Shown here: positions 15,587 to 22,820 of the stretch, one piece after another
Layout of the letters: each line of letters starts with the position of its first letter
Position numbering within the stretch: position 1 is the first letter of the stretch
Source of the DNA: CAMCXE01 sp041179125
GTDB taxonomy: Bacteria; Pseudomonadota; Gammaproteobacteria; Pseudomonadales; Cellvibrionaceae
Assembly (NCBI GenBank): GCA_041179125.1
Contig: JBEGTZ010000006.1
Location: 1-27,901 of the forward strand
Direction of reading: 5' to 3'
Length of the DNA: 27,901 bases
Notes under the pieces: model-generated
Seen by the model: only the letters and a program-made list of their open reading frames with translations
Told to the model about the DNA's origin: nothing
Databases searched by the model: none
Program-made: the position numbers and the translations under genes

Positions 15587-16984
15587 ATGCCTGATTTTCA
15601 ATACGATTTATTAGTAATAGGTGCAGGGCCAGCCGGTGAAGCGGCGGCTATGTCAGCCACCAAAAATGGCCTTAAAGTAGGGGTTGTGGATGACCAGGGC
15701 CTTTTGGGTGGCAACTGCACGCACAAGGGCACTATTCCTTCTAAATCGTTGCGGTATGCCGTAAAACAGGTCATTCATTTTCGTAAACAGCCTGAAGTGC
15801 TGCAAATGAGCACACTGGGGCCTATTTCCTACCCGGCTATTTTAGAAGCCTCCCGCGCCATGATTCCGCGCAAAGTAGCTATGCACAAAGCGTTTTATAC
15901 GCGCAACCGCGTGCCAGTACATGCAGGCCATGCGCGTTTCGTAAGCCCACACGAGGTAGAAGTGGATATGGGCAAAGGGGTTAAATTGCTGATCCAGGCC
16001 GATAAAATTTTAATTGCCACCGGATCGCGCCCTTACCGCCCGGATAATATTGATTTTAGCCACCCGCGTGTATACGACAGCGACACCATTTTAGAAATGC
16101 ACCACACGCCGCGCACTTTAGTTATTTATGGTGCAGGCGTTATTGGTTGTGAATATGCTTCTATATTTGCAGGCCTTGGAATCAAAGTAGATTTAATTAA
16201 TTCCCGCGACCGTTTGTTGTCTTTTTTAGATGGTGAAATATCCGATGCACTAGGTTATCACCTGCGCGATAAAGGCGTATTGGTGCGGCAAAGTGAAGAA
16301 TTCGAATCTTTAGAAACCAACGAATGCAGTATTATTTTAAAATTAGTGTCCGGCAAAAGAATAAAAGCCGATGCGCTTTTATGGTGTAATGGCCGCACCG
16401 GTAATACCGATAATTTAAATTTAGAAGCCGCAGGTTTAGCCGCCAACCACCGAGGCCAAATAGACGTAAACAAACATTACGCCACGGCGGTTCCGTTTAT
16501 TTATGCCGCAGGTGATGTTATTGGTTGGCCAAGTTTAGCCAGCGCCAGCTACGACCAAGGCCGCGCGGTAGTAAGTGCCATTATGGGCGAAGAAGTGCGC
16601 AGCGTTGAAGATGCACCCACAGGCATTTATACCTTGCCGGAAATTAGCTCCATTGGCCGCACCGAGGCGGAATTAACCGCCGCAAAAATACCTTACGAAG
16701 TAGGGCGCGCTTTTTTTAAAGATACTGCACGGGCGCAAATTTCGGGTGAAGATGTAGGCATGTTAAAAATACTTTTTCACATCGACACCTTTGAGATTCT
16801 AGGTATTCATTGTTTTGGTGCGGAAGCGGCGGAAATTATTCATATCGGCCAGGCCATTATGAATCAACAAGGTGCCGCTAATACCATTTCTTATTTTACC
16901 AACACCACATTTAATTACCCCACAATGGCAGAAGCCTACCGTGTGGCGGCGTTAAATGGATTAAACCGGGTGCAGAGGCCTTAA
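15587..16984 (+). CDS. sthA: Soluble pyridine nucleotide transhydrogenase SthA
   Basis: SthA is a soluble FAD enzyme that moves hydride between NADPH and NAD+, balancing redox pools. The 465-residue protein has the N-terminal FAD Rossmann motif VIGAGPAGEAAA, the family-specific GGNCTHKGTIPSKSLR with a single cysteine where related disulfide reductases have CxxxxC, a second Rossmann motif (IYGAGVIGCEYASIFAGLG) and YAAGDVIGWP. Length equals the E. coli enzyme. AGGA lies six bases before ATG 15587. No clear T-tailed terminator follows; a weak hairpin (17014-17032) is present. Confidence 0.96.
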   Translation: MPDFQYDLLVIGAGPAGEAAAMSATKNGLKVGVVDDQGLLGGNCTHKGTIPSKSLRYAVKQVIHFRKQPEVLQMSTLGPISYPAILEASRAMIPRKVAMHKAFYTRNRVPVHAGHARFVSPHEVEVDMGKGVKLLIQADKILIATGSRPYRPDNIDFSHPRVYDSDTILEMHHTPRTLVIYGAGVIGCEYASIFAGLGIKVDLINSRDRLLSFLDGEISDALGYHLRDKGVLVRQSEEFESLETNECSIILKLVSGKRIKADALLWCNGRTGNTDNLNLEAAGLAANHRGQIDVNKHYATAVPFIYAAGDVIGWPSLASASYDQGRAVVSAIMGEEVRSVEDAPTGIYTLPEISSIGRTEAELTAAKIPYEVGRAFFKDTARAQISGEDVGMLKILFHIDTFEILGIHCFGAEAAEIIHIGQAIMNQQGAANTISYFTNTTFNYPTMAEAYRVAALNGLNRVQRP

Positions 16985-17112
16985 GCGTTTTAGGGCGTTT
17001 AAACTGAGTGCCATCCCACGTAGGGTGTGGGAATGCGCTGAATAAGAAATAAGGTAACTATTCAGCATATATCCGTGCGGTACATTAATTTAAGTAAAAA
17101 TACGGCTATGGT

Positions 17113-17236
17113 GTAGGTTGGGCAGTAATGCCCAACGCAGCAGTGGCTTCGATAAAAAATGGTCGGAATACAGCGCCTTGAAATATCGGCGTGCTGGAGA
17201 GGAATGTGTTGTGTTGGGCATGACTGCCCAACCTAC
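17113..17236. repeat. 124-bp palindromic element with 24-bp ends
   Basis: The 24 bases at 17113-17136 (gtaggttgggcagtaatgcc...) and 17213-17236 are inverted repeats with one mismatch. Ends built on gtaggttgggc are widespread in bacterial intergenic regions. No ORF is present. I interpret it as a non-autonomous fold-back element. Confidence 0.65.
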
Positions 17237-17264
17237 GCTTGATTTAATTTCAAGGTCTCTGCCC

Positions 17265-17475
17265 CGAATGGCACTTACTTAAGCCGTAACACATTGTTTT
17301 TAATGTATTTTATTAATTCTATACGCTGTGCCATTTCTGCTTTCAGACGCCCATTTTCCATTCTGTAGCGTCTCAATATGAGGTTAAAATGTGGCTGACA
17401 GCCGCATTTCGCGCAAGGCGGATAATATTTTTGTGTTAACAATCAATTGGTTACGCCTTAAGTAAGTGCCATTCG
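17265..17475. mobile_element. 211-bp element with 19-bp perfect inverted ends
   Basis: cgaatggcacttacttaag (17265-17283) is perfectly inverted at 17457-17475, and the match extends to 26 bp with one mismatch. The flanking bases on both sides resemble aagggg-tctgacccc, and cttgatttaat occurs on each side (17238-17248 and 17486-17496). Inside, on the minus strand, is a 55-codon ORF. Positions 17265-17404 recur inverted at 19073-19212 with three differences. Likely the remnant of a DNA transposon or a MITE. Confidence 0.65.
17275..17442 (-). CDS. Small ORF inside the inverted-end element, possible transposon-protein remnant
   Basis: From a TTG at 17442 the frame reads 55 residues: a cysteine cluster PPCAKCGC followed by the basic helix-like QPHFNLILRRYRMENGRLKA and a C-terminus IKNNVLRLK ending inside the right-hand inverted repeat. 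The duplicate copy at 19073-19212 keeps this frame open: of three base changes one is silent, one gives I to M and one R to Q. That hints at coding history. I do not recognise the family; it could be the end of a transposase-associated protein, or not translated at all. Confidence 0.3.
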   Translation of the reverse strand: MLTQKYYPPCAKCGCQPHFNLILRRYRMENGRLKAEMAQRIELIKYIKNNVLRLK

Positions 17476-17574
17476 TCTCTACCCCCTTGATTTAATGTTT
17501 CCTGTAGGCGCGTTATTTTTTGGAGGCTGTAGGAGATTTTAAATTCGCGGACAATTTCTATAGGGTATTGCATT

Positions 17575-18759
17575 ATGTCTAACACACCAATTCACCGTGG
17601 CCATGGATTAATTTGGCGGCCCTTAGGCCCGTTAATTCTCGGCCTTGTGCTGTCAGCCTGTGCCGCAGCTCCCGTTCGTGAGCCCGCCGCACGTCACCCC
17701 GCACCCGAATCAATACCCACCAACACACCGCAATCTGCGGTATATCCAAAAGCCAATGACGGCACTAATGCAAAAAATTCTGCGCCGAGTTTGCAGCATG
17801 CCGGGCAGAATAATACTGGAGCTGAGCCTGACGCTATGGTGCAGAAAGTTTCTTATATAGTTGGGTACCGCTTGGCGACCCAAGGCAAAGAGCGAGGTTT
17901 TACCCTAAGTGAAGCGCTGTTTATTGCAGGTATCGATGATATACAAAGTGGCCGCGGTGCAAAAATAAACCAGGCCGATGAAACAATAATTATGACCGAA
18001 TTCAAAAGCGTTCAGCAGGCGAAGGCCACTTTGGTTGAAGACTCCAAAAACCCCAAATTGATTCGCCCGGTTAATGGCGCTGAGAATAGCGGCAAAAAAG
18101 CTGCTGATATTAAATTGCCGGGTAGTAAACATAATTCCCTGGAGGAGAAAGTATCCTATGTAATTGGTTCGCGCATGGCGGCACAATCAGGTGCCACTGG
18201 CTTTATTATTGATCAGCAGCAGATACTTAAAGCGTTGGAAGATGTGCGCAAGGGTGCTAAGTCGTCTATTTCTGCAGAAGAACAAGCGGCCGTCATGACG
18301 GCATTTGAAAAACAAAATAAAGCTGCGGCTGCGCAACGCGCCCAAGTACTTGCGCAGGAGAACCTTAGAAAGGGGGAAGAATTTCTTGCGCAAAACCGCA
18401 CCGCAGCAGGTATTGAGGTCACCCCATCCGCCCTGCAATACAAGGTGTTACAGGCCTCGAAGGAATCAAAACCTAAAACACCAAAACTTGGGGATACAGT
18501 AAAGGTGCATTACCGTGGCCAATTAATTGATGGCACAGTGTTCGATAGTTCTATTGATAAAGGCGAGCCTGTGGTATTTCCAGTGAGCAGTGTGATACCC
18601 GGCTGGATTGAGGCGTTACAAGTCATGAAAACTGGAGATAAGTTCCAAATATTTGTGCCCGCCCAATTAGCCTATGGTGCAGGCGAAACAGGTGGAATAC
18701 CGGCTAATTCGGTATTAATTTTTGAGCTGCATTTATTGGCTGTTGAGGGGAAAAAATAA
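17575..18759 (+). CDS. Lipoprotein FKBP-type peptidyl-prolyl isomerase with doubled N-domain
   Basis: The 394-residue protein begins with a lipoprotein signal (LVLSAC, lipid-bearing C29) and a Pro/Ala-rich linker to about 85. Two related segments follow: QKVSYIVGYRLATQGKERGF at about 91-110 and EKVSYVIGSRMAAQSGATGF at about 189-208, each continuing as the helical FKBP N-terminal dimerisation domain. The C-terminal FKBP domain (about 300-392) has GDTVKVHYRGQLIDGTVFDSS, IPGWIEALQVMKTGDK and IPANSVLIFELHL, enough for an active isomerase fold. Mip/FkpA-type proteins fold periplasmic clients and normally have one N-domain, so duplication is unusual. The gene is flanked by the two copies of a 140-bp inverted repeat. 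Confidence 0.88.
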   Translation: MSNTPIHRGHGLIWRPLGPLILGLVLSACAAAPVREPAARHPAPESIPTNTPQSAVYPKANDGTNAKNSAPSLQHAGQNNTGAEPDAMVQKVSYIVGYRLATQGKERGFTLSEALFIAGIDDIQSGRGAKINQADETIIMTEFKSVQQAKATLVEDSKNPKLIRPVNGAENSGKKAADIKLPGSKHNSLEEKVSYVIGSRMAAQSGATGFIIDQQQILKALEDVRKGAKSSISAEEQAAVMTAFEKQNKAAAAQRAQVLAQENLRKGEEFLAQNRTAAGIEVTPSALQYKVLQASKESKPKTPKLGDTVKVHYRGQLIDGTVFDSSIDKGEPVVFPVSSVIPGWIEALQVMKTGDKFQIFVPAQLAYGAGETGGIPANSVLIFELHLLAVEGKK

Positions 18760-18921
18760 ATTACTGGTGTAAATTCTGGCTCAATACATATAGCCGGCCA
18801 TGGGCAGAAAAATAAAAATAAACCTGCTTGCAGCATTAGCTTTAGGGAAAATGCCATTGGATTTTTAAAATACCAGGAGCGATACGAGGCCACCACCCTA
18901 TCAACCCAGCGAAACCAGCCT

Positions 18922-19072
18922 TGTAGGGCGGGTTAATAACCCGCGCTGACAGTGTTGTCGCTTACGATAATTTTTGTAAATACACGGGATTTTATTGCGC
19001 GGTTTTTTATTGGGTTTGTGCTTGGCTGCTGGTGCGCTGCGCGGGTTACGCCTTCGGCTAACCCGCCCTACA
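18922..19072. repeat. 151-bp palindromic element (gtagggcgggtta type)
   Basis: tgtagggcgggtta (18922-18935) is perfectly inverted at 19059-19072. The right half also contains an inner hairpin cgggtta-cgccttcggc-taacccg. This palindrome type is common between genes in many gammaproteobacteria. It abuts the 140-bp repeat copy exactly at 19072/19073 and appears to have replaced that copy's missing half. Confidence 0.65.
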
Positions 19073-19212
19073 CGGCTGTCAGCCACATTTTAACCTCATC
19101 TTGAGACGCTACAGAATGGAAAATGGGCGTCTGAAAGCAGAAATGGCACAGCGTATGGAATTAATAAAATACATTAAAAACAATGTGTTACAGCTTAAGT
19201 AAGTGCCATTCG
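19073..19212. repeat. Second, inverted copy of the 140-bp repeat
   Basis: These 140 bases are the reverse complement of 17265-17404 with only three mismatches by my alignment. It ends with the same cttaagtaagtgccattcg terminus, but lacks the other half of the 211-bp element. With the first copy it brackets the FKBP gene. Confidence 0.85.
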
Positions 19213-19233
19213 CACCTGACCCCTTGATTGCTT

Positions 19234-19683
19234 TTAATTGGCACACTCTTCTTTAATTTTGTTTCCAGTCTTCTGAAATAAAAAATATCTTTCGCTTAGA
19301 TTTTCCTTGTCGTAGATCCTTAGGTTTTTCTTTATAACGCACACAGCAAAAGAATCCAAACCAATCTGTCCAACTAGCCTTTCACCTGTCGCAATATGAA
19401 AAACACCATCCTCAAAAGCGTAGCTTTCCCCGCACTCTTTTCCAACTAAAGGATTGATCTCTTTTATTAAGTTCGTTAGCTCAATTTCATTCCTAAAAAA
19501 TGGCTCAGTTTTAAATTTTAGCACCAGCGCTCGATACAGCTTAGATTGCTGGCATGCTGACACCAATAAAGCCTTAGAGTGCGATTCATCAATATAATAT
19601 CTTGGCCAAATCACATACACCAAAAAACACACAGCAATACATATCAGTATTATTTTCCATAAATTAGATTTAAAGGCGATCAT
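19234..19683 (-). CDS. Small membrane-anchored protein, candidate immunity protein
   Basis: I do not recognise the family. The 149-residue product has one N-terminal membrane segment (about 10-27, IILICIAVCFLVYVIW) with a positively charged start. A soluble domain follows with three cysteines that could face the periplasm (C44, C83 and C114 region) and a last one near the C-terminus. Its ATG overlaps the end of the upstream frameshifted HExxH gene by four bases (ATGA), the arrangement expected of a toxin-immunity pair; that role is inferred from context only. The region looks more AT-rich than the neighbouring core genes. Confidence 0.6.
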   Translation of the reverse strand: MIAFKSNLWKIILICIAVCFLVYVIWPRYYIDESHSKALLVSACQQSKLYRALVLKFKTEPFFRNEIELTNLIKEINPLVGKECGESYAFEDGVFHIATGERLVGQIGLDSFAVCVIKKNLRIYDKENLSERYFLFQKTGNKIKEECAN

Positions 19684-20110
19684 TTAGCTCTCCATGTCAA
19701 ATTTTTTAGTTCTGGCTTGGCATATTCTCCTGGCGCCACATCTCCATATTCAAGATAATTTCTATATTGTTTTCCATAAGATGTAATTATCCCATGAGTT
19801 AAATCCCCCCGGATTTTCCTTGTTGATATTGCTTATCGGTTGCATTGGCTCCGTACAAAGCTACTGCCTCATTAATGTGCAATAATTCATGAAAGATATT
19901 TCCCATTGTTAAATTATCATTATTCTCGATAATGTTTGAGTAAATAGTTTTATTGGATACGCTTGCCAGGCCATCTAAACTTGCGAACCCCAACATTCCA
20001 GCCATCCGCCGGTACAAAGCCGAGCATAAATAAAGGCGCAAATTTAACTGATTCTCGCCGCAAGATGGAATATTGGGGTTATCCCCCCAACCTACAGTTG
20101 CACGTAACAA
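19680..20110 (-). pseudogene. HExxH metallopeptidase-like toxin fragment, frameshifted at a G6 run
   Basis: From a TTG at 20110 the frame runs 103 residues and stops after GKSGGI. It contains GNIFHELLHINEA, a HExxH zinc-peptidase motif. The break falls at six Gs (plus-strand Cs 19804-19809). Adding one G, or slipping back one base, continues the frame as GGDLTHGIITSYGKQY to LKNLTWRAK, 143 residues in all, and ends on TGA overlapping the next gene's ATG. That clean overlap argues the long frame is the original one. The N-terminus is probably cut: the inverted end of the accessory segment lies 12 bases upstream. It resembles the C-terminal toxin part of a polymorphic toxin, but no Rhs or signal sequence remains. 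A homopolymer sequencing error is also possible. Confidence 0.5.
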
Positions 20111-20136
20111 CGTGCGGACGCGCTGAATAGTTGCAT

Positions 20137-20496
20137 TTATTCCTCCATATCCTCATCCACTGCCTCAGGCGCAGGCACTGGTGCAACAGGCGCAACCGGT
20201 GCAGCCTGAGGCTGCGGCACATGTTTTACCACGCCGTGAATAGTATGTTGGTGTTCAAAATACACGGTGAAACTCGGGTAATCCCAAACACTAATCGGCG
20301 GCTGCCCAACGGGGCCGCTTTTGTGTTCAGGTTCGCCGTACTGGGCCTGCACTTGGCTCATGCTCATGCCTTTGGGCGGTAATTTCACCTGTGTGCCCTG
20401 CTGGGAACCTACAGGAACGATTATTTGCTCTGCCCAACAGGGGGCGTTTAGACCAAAGGCGAGTACCGCCAGCCGGAAGAATAAATTCAGTTGCAT
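20137..20496 (-). CDS. Periplasmic protein of unknown function
   Basis: The 119-residue product has a signal peptide (LFFRLAVLAFGL, likely cleaved after CWAEQ-adjacent alanine), a conserved-looking middle (KLPPKGMSMSQVQAQYGEPEHK, then PISVWDYPSFTVYFEHQ) and a low-complexity Pro/Ala/Val tail ending in acidic residues. The GMSM..V...YGEP pattern resembles the BamE/OmlA-type fold of small periplasmic proteins, and similar proteins occur in Pseudomonas; no function is known to me. It is divergent from the lol gene, sharing a 205-base intergenic region. Confidence 0.7.
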   Translation of the reverse strand: MQLNLFFRLAVLAFGLNAPCWAEQIIVPVGSQQGTQVKLPPKGMSMSQVQAQYGEPEHKSGPVGQPPISVWDYPSFTVYFEHQHTIHGVVKHVPQPQAAPVAPVAPVPAPEAVDEDMEE

Positions 20497-20701
20497 AATG
20501 CCGCCTCGTTTTTGGGTTGAGAAGGAATGAATTAACGATGTTGTTTGCGCTTTGCGGCCATCCGTTTACAATCGCGCGCCCTTAAGCAGTAACTTAAGGC
20601 CCGTGTTGAGTTGGCCGCCCCTTTTTGTCGAACAAGATCAAGGGTAACGCCCCCGTCGCAACTTTCCTAGCCCTTAATAAATAGCCCTTCATACACTCAT
20701 C

Positions 20702-21955
20702 ATGGCACATGCACTTCCTTTATTAATTGGCTTTAGATATACCCGCGCTAAACAACGTAATTCATTTATTTCGTTTGTAAGCCTATTTGCTTTTTTGGGT
20801 ATGGCCTTGGGCGTATTCGCGTTAATTGTAGTGCTTTCGGTGATGAATGGTTTTGATGCTGAATTGCGCGGACGCATTTTACGCGCAGTGCCGCACGGAT
20901 ATTTAACACAGGAATCCGGCGTGCAGGATTGGCCTAAATGGGCCGAGCAAGTGCGCGCGTTCCCGTTTGTACACGGAGCCGCGCCTTTTATTGCAGGCCA
21001 AGCATTAATTAGCGCCAATGGCCTGGTGCGGCCTGCGGAAATTCAAGCCATAGATTTAACCTCCGAGCCGTCCGTTTCCCAAATACACCAGCATGTTATT
21101 GCAGGCAGCCTAGCGCCTATGGCGCCTGGTGAATTTGGCATGGTGTTGGGCAGTATTGCCGCGCAGTATATGGAGCTGGCCGTGGGCGATAAAATTTTAG
21201 TGACCTTGCCGCAAATATCGATTACCCCTGCGGGGGTATTTCCGCGCACAAAACGTTTTACGTTGGTGGGTATTTTTGAAGTGGGCGCACAGGTGGACCA
21301 AAGTTTAGCGCTGATTAATATTGAAGACGGACAAAAACTATTTAAAAAAGGCGATGCTGTGGATGGGTTGCGTGTGGAATTTGATTCTATTTACAACGCG
21401 CCCGGTTATTTAACGCAATTAACTCAGGCTTTAAATATTAACGGCAACCGGTTTATCGCTCGCGATTGGAGCCAAACCCAGGGCAGTTTATTTCAAGCCG
21501 TAAAAATGGAAAAAACGGTAGTGAGTGTTTTATTGGCGATTATCATTTTTGTCGCTGCATTTAATATCGTGACCAGCCTCATCATGATGGTGGGGGAAAA
21601 ACGCAGTGATATTGCGGTATTGCGCACAATGGGTATGAGTGTGCGGGGTATTGTGACCATTTTTATGGTGCAGGGCATTAGCATTGGTTTATTAGGTATT
21701 TTAATTGGCAGCCTGTGCGGTATTGCAGCGGCGCTGACGATTGCGCAGATTATTGTGGGCATTGAAACACTGTTAGGCATACAAATATTCGACCCTGAAG
21801 TGTATTTCGTCAGTTATTTTCCGTCTGTTTGGCAGTGGCAAGATACGTTAAAAGTTGTTGTAGGCGCCACAATTACCTGTGTGCTCGCCAGTGTGTATCC
21901 CGCTTGGCGGGCTTCAAAAATCGCCCCGGCGGAAGCCTTGCGGTACAACATTTAA
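20702..21955 (+). CDS. Lipoprotein-releasing ABC transporter permease, LolC/LolE family
   Basis: LolC and LolE are the inner-membrane subunits that, with the ATPase LolD, hand outer-membrane lipoproteins to LolA. The 417-residue protein has the family N-terminus IGFRYTRAKQRNSFISF, a first membrane helix with LGVFALIVVLSVMNGFDAELR, a large periplasmic domain (about 45-265) and three C-terminal helices including the MacB/FtsX-like block KRSDIAVLRTMGMSVRGI. LolC versus LolE cannot be decided here. Unusually no lolD lies on either side: upstream is a divergent gene and downstream a 176-bp palindrome. Confidence 0.9.
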   Translation: MAHALPLLIGFRYTRAKQRNSFISFVSLFAFLGMALGVFALIVVLSVMNGFDAELRGRILRAVPHGYLTQESGVQDWPKWAEQVRAFPFVHGAAPFIAGQALISANGLVRPAEIQAIDLTSEPSVSQIHQHVIAGSLAPMAPGEFGMVLGSIAAQYMELAVGDKILVTLPQISITPAGVFPRTKRFTLVGIFEVGAQVDQSLALINIEDGQKLFKKGDAVDGLRVEFDSIYNAPGYLTQLTQALNINGNRFIARDWSQTQGSLFQAVKMEKTVVSVLLAIIIFVAAFNIVTSLIMMVGEKRSDIAVLRTMGMSVRGIVTIFMVQGISIGLLGILIGSLCGIAAALTIAQIIVGIETLLGIQIFDPEVYFVSYFPSVWQWQDTLKVVVGATITCVLASVYPAWRASKIAPAEALRYNI

Positions 21956-22131
21956 CCTAAAAACCTCAGTTGAACTCGTAGCGAGAGCGACTAAGACGCC
22001 GAATTTGCAGTTTTTTTTGCTGAATTTTGGTGAAAGCAGTAGTCACCTCTACGGTGAGCCAAAATTCAGCAAAAAACACTGCAAATTCAAGTATTAGGCG
22101 TTCGCAGTAGAGTTCAACTGAGGTTTTTAGG
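21956..22131. repeat. Copy (c): 176-bp long palindromic element after the lol gene
   Basis: The outer 22 bases at each end (starting cctaaaaacctcagttgaac) are perfect inverted repeats beginning at the base after the lol stop codon. An inner pair gaatttgcag...gctgaattttgg (22001-22030) matches 22059-22088 inverted, and the centre tcacc-tctac-ggtga is itself a hairpin. The transcript would fold into one long stem and could end or stabilise the lol mRNA. It is the fullest member of the family seen at 2264, 8639 and 14328. Confidence 0.75.
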
Positions 22132-22209
22132 ATTATGATAACTGCCGCACATATTTACGGGTTCAACAGTTTATGGCAAGCAATAGTTTCCTCGTGAAGG
22201 TATTTTCTA

Positions 22210-22692
22210 TCATTTTTTTGCCGAGGCTATATATGCTTGCTGGATGAGATAGGCATCACCGGAGGCGCGGTGCCTTGACTCTGGGTGTTGCTGGCGAAGT
22301 TGCATCAGCGTGTCGTCCCAACACTCGTGCTGGCGGGGGGTTTGGATGCCTTCAATCGGGGACAGAGTAAAACTGGGCCAAAGCCCCACAGCTTGGTAGA
22401 GCGTGTTTAACCAGTATTGATCCGCCACCCAGCCATCGGAAAACACGCGTTTGTCGTGCAGAAGCTCATTGAGTTCTTTGGCAACGGCAAGGGCTGGCTG
22501 GCCTTGAGTTTCCAGGTGTATACGGCTTATGCCGTGGGCTTTAAACGCGCTTTCATCCCAAGAGACCCACTGCGGCAAGGGTTTGATCAAACTACAGTAA
22601 CGCTGCCCAAGCTCATTGATAACGCCGATTTCGATGGGATAACTGCCAGAGCCGAAACCGGAAGCCTCTATGTCGATGATGATGGGTATCAC
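22210..22692 (-). CDS. DEDD-family 3'-5' exonuclease (RNase T/DnaQ-like)
   Basis: The 160-residue protein has ExoI motif IDIEASGFG (D7 and E9), FSDGWVADQYWL as a likely ExoII region and HRASGDA as ExoIII with the conserved H and D. These residues bind two metal ions in DEDDh nucleases. It is short, a single catalytic domain; RNA or DNA preference is unknown. Translation starts at GTG 22692, directly after an in-frame stop, with no clear ribosome binding site. Confidence 0.8.
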   Translation of the reverse strand: MIPIIIDIEASGFGSGSYPIEIGVINELGQRYCSLIKPLPQWVSWDESAFKAHGISRIHLETQGQPALAVAKELNELLHDKRVFSDGWVADQYWLNTLYQAVGLWPSFTLSPIEGIQTPRQHECWDDTLMQLRQQHPESRHRASGDAYLIQQAYIASAKK

Positions 22693-22820
22693 TTAAGTCA
22701 TGGCGCCATAAAAATGATTGGATAATTTTGTACGGCAGGTTTAACTCCAAACCGTACAAAAAAGGACATATTGGCGGGTTCTAAAATGCTGAACACAGGC
22801 CTAAGTATGGGCCAATGGTG

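Larger units (their letters stand above)
16985..17574. other. Repeat-filled region between sthA and the FKBP gene
   Basis: No conventional gene is seen in these 590 bases. In order they hold a weak hairpin, a right-end-like gctgaata (17037-17044), a left-end copy of the 13-bp sequence gtaactattcagc (17054-17066), a 124-bp palindromic element, a 211-bp element with 19-bp inverted ends, and about 100 bases that should contain the FKBP promoter. Confidence 0.6.
18760..19233. other. Gene-free stretch with palindrome and duplicated repeat
   Basis: These 474 bases hold about 160 bases after the FKBP gene in which I see nothing definite, then the 151-bp palindromic element (18922-19072), the second 140-bp repeat copy (19073-19212) and its end-like flank gcacctgacccctt. 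Confidence 0.6.
17054..20134. mobile_element. Candidate 3.1-kb accessory segment bounded by inverted ends
   Basis: The left boundary gtaactattcagc (17054-17066) is identical to the left end of the small element at 8790, and the shared match runs on to ggtaactattcagcat. The right boundary gctgaatagttgc (20122-20134) matches that element's right end except for one base, and sits two bases beyond the stop of the next gene. Contents differ from the flanking core genes: an FKBP lipoprotein, palindromic elements and a toxin/immunity-like pair that looks AT-rich. No transposase or integrase is inside, so mobility is inferred only from the ends. Confidence 0.4.

Noticed and set aside
22730..22757. 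Hairpin gtacgg...ccgtac between sspB and the exonuclease gene as a terminator
   Set aside because: The stem is interrupted and no T-run follows on either strand.
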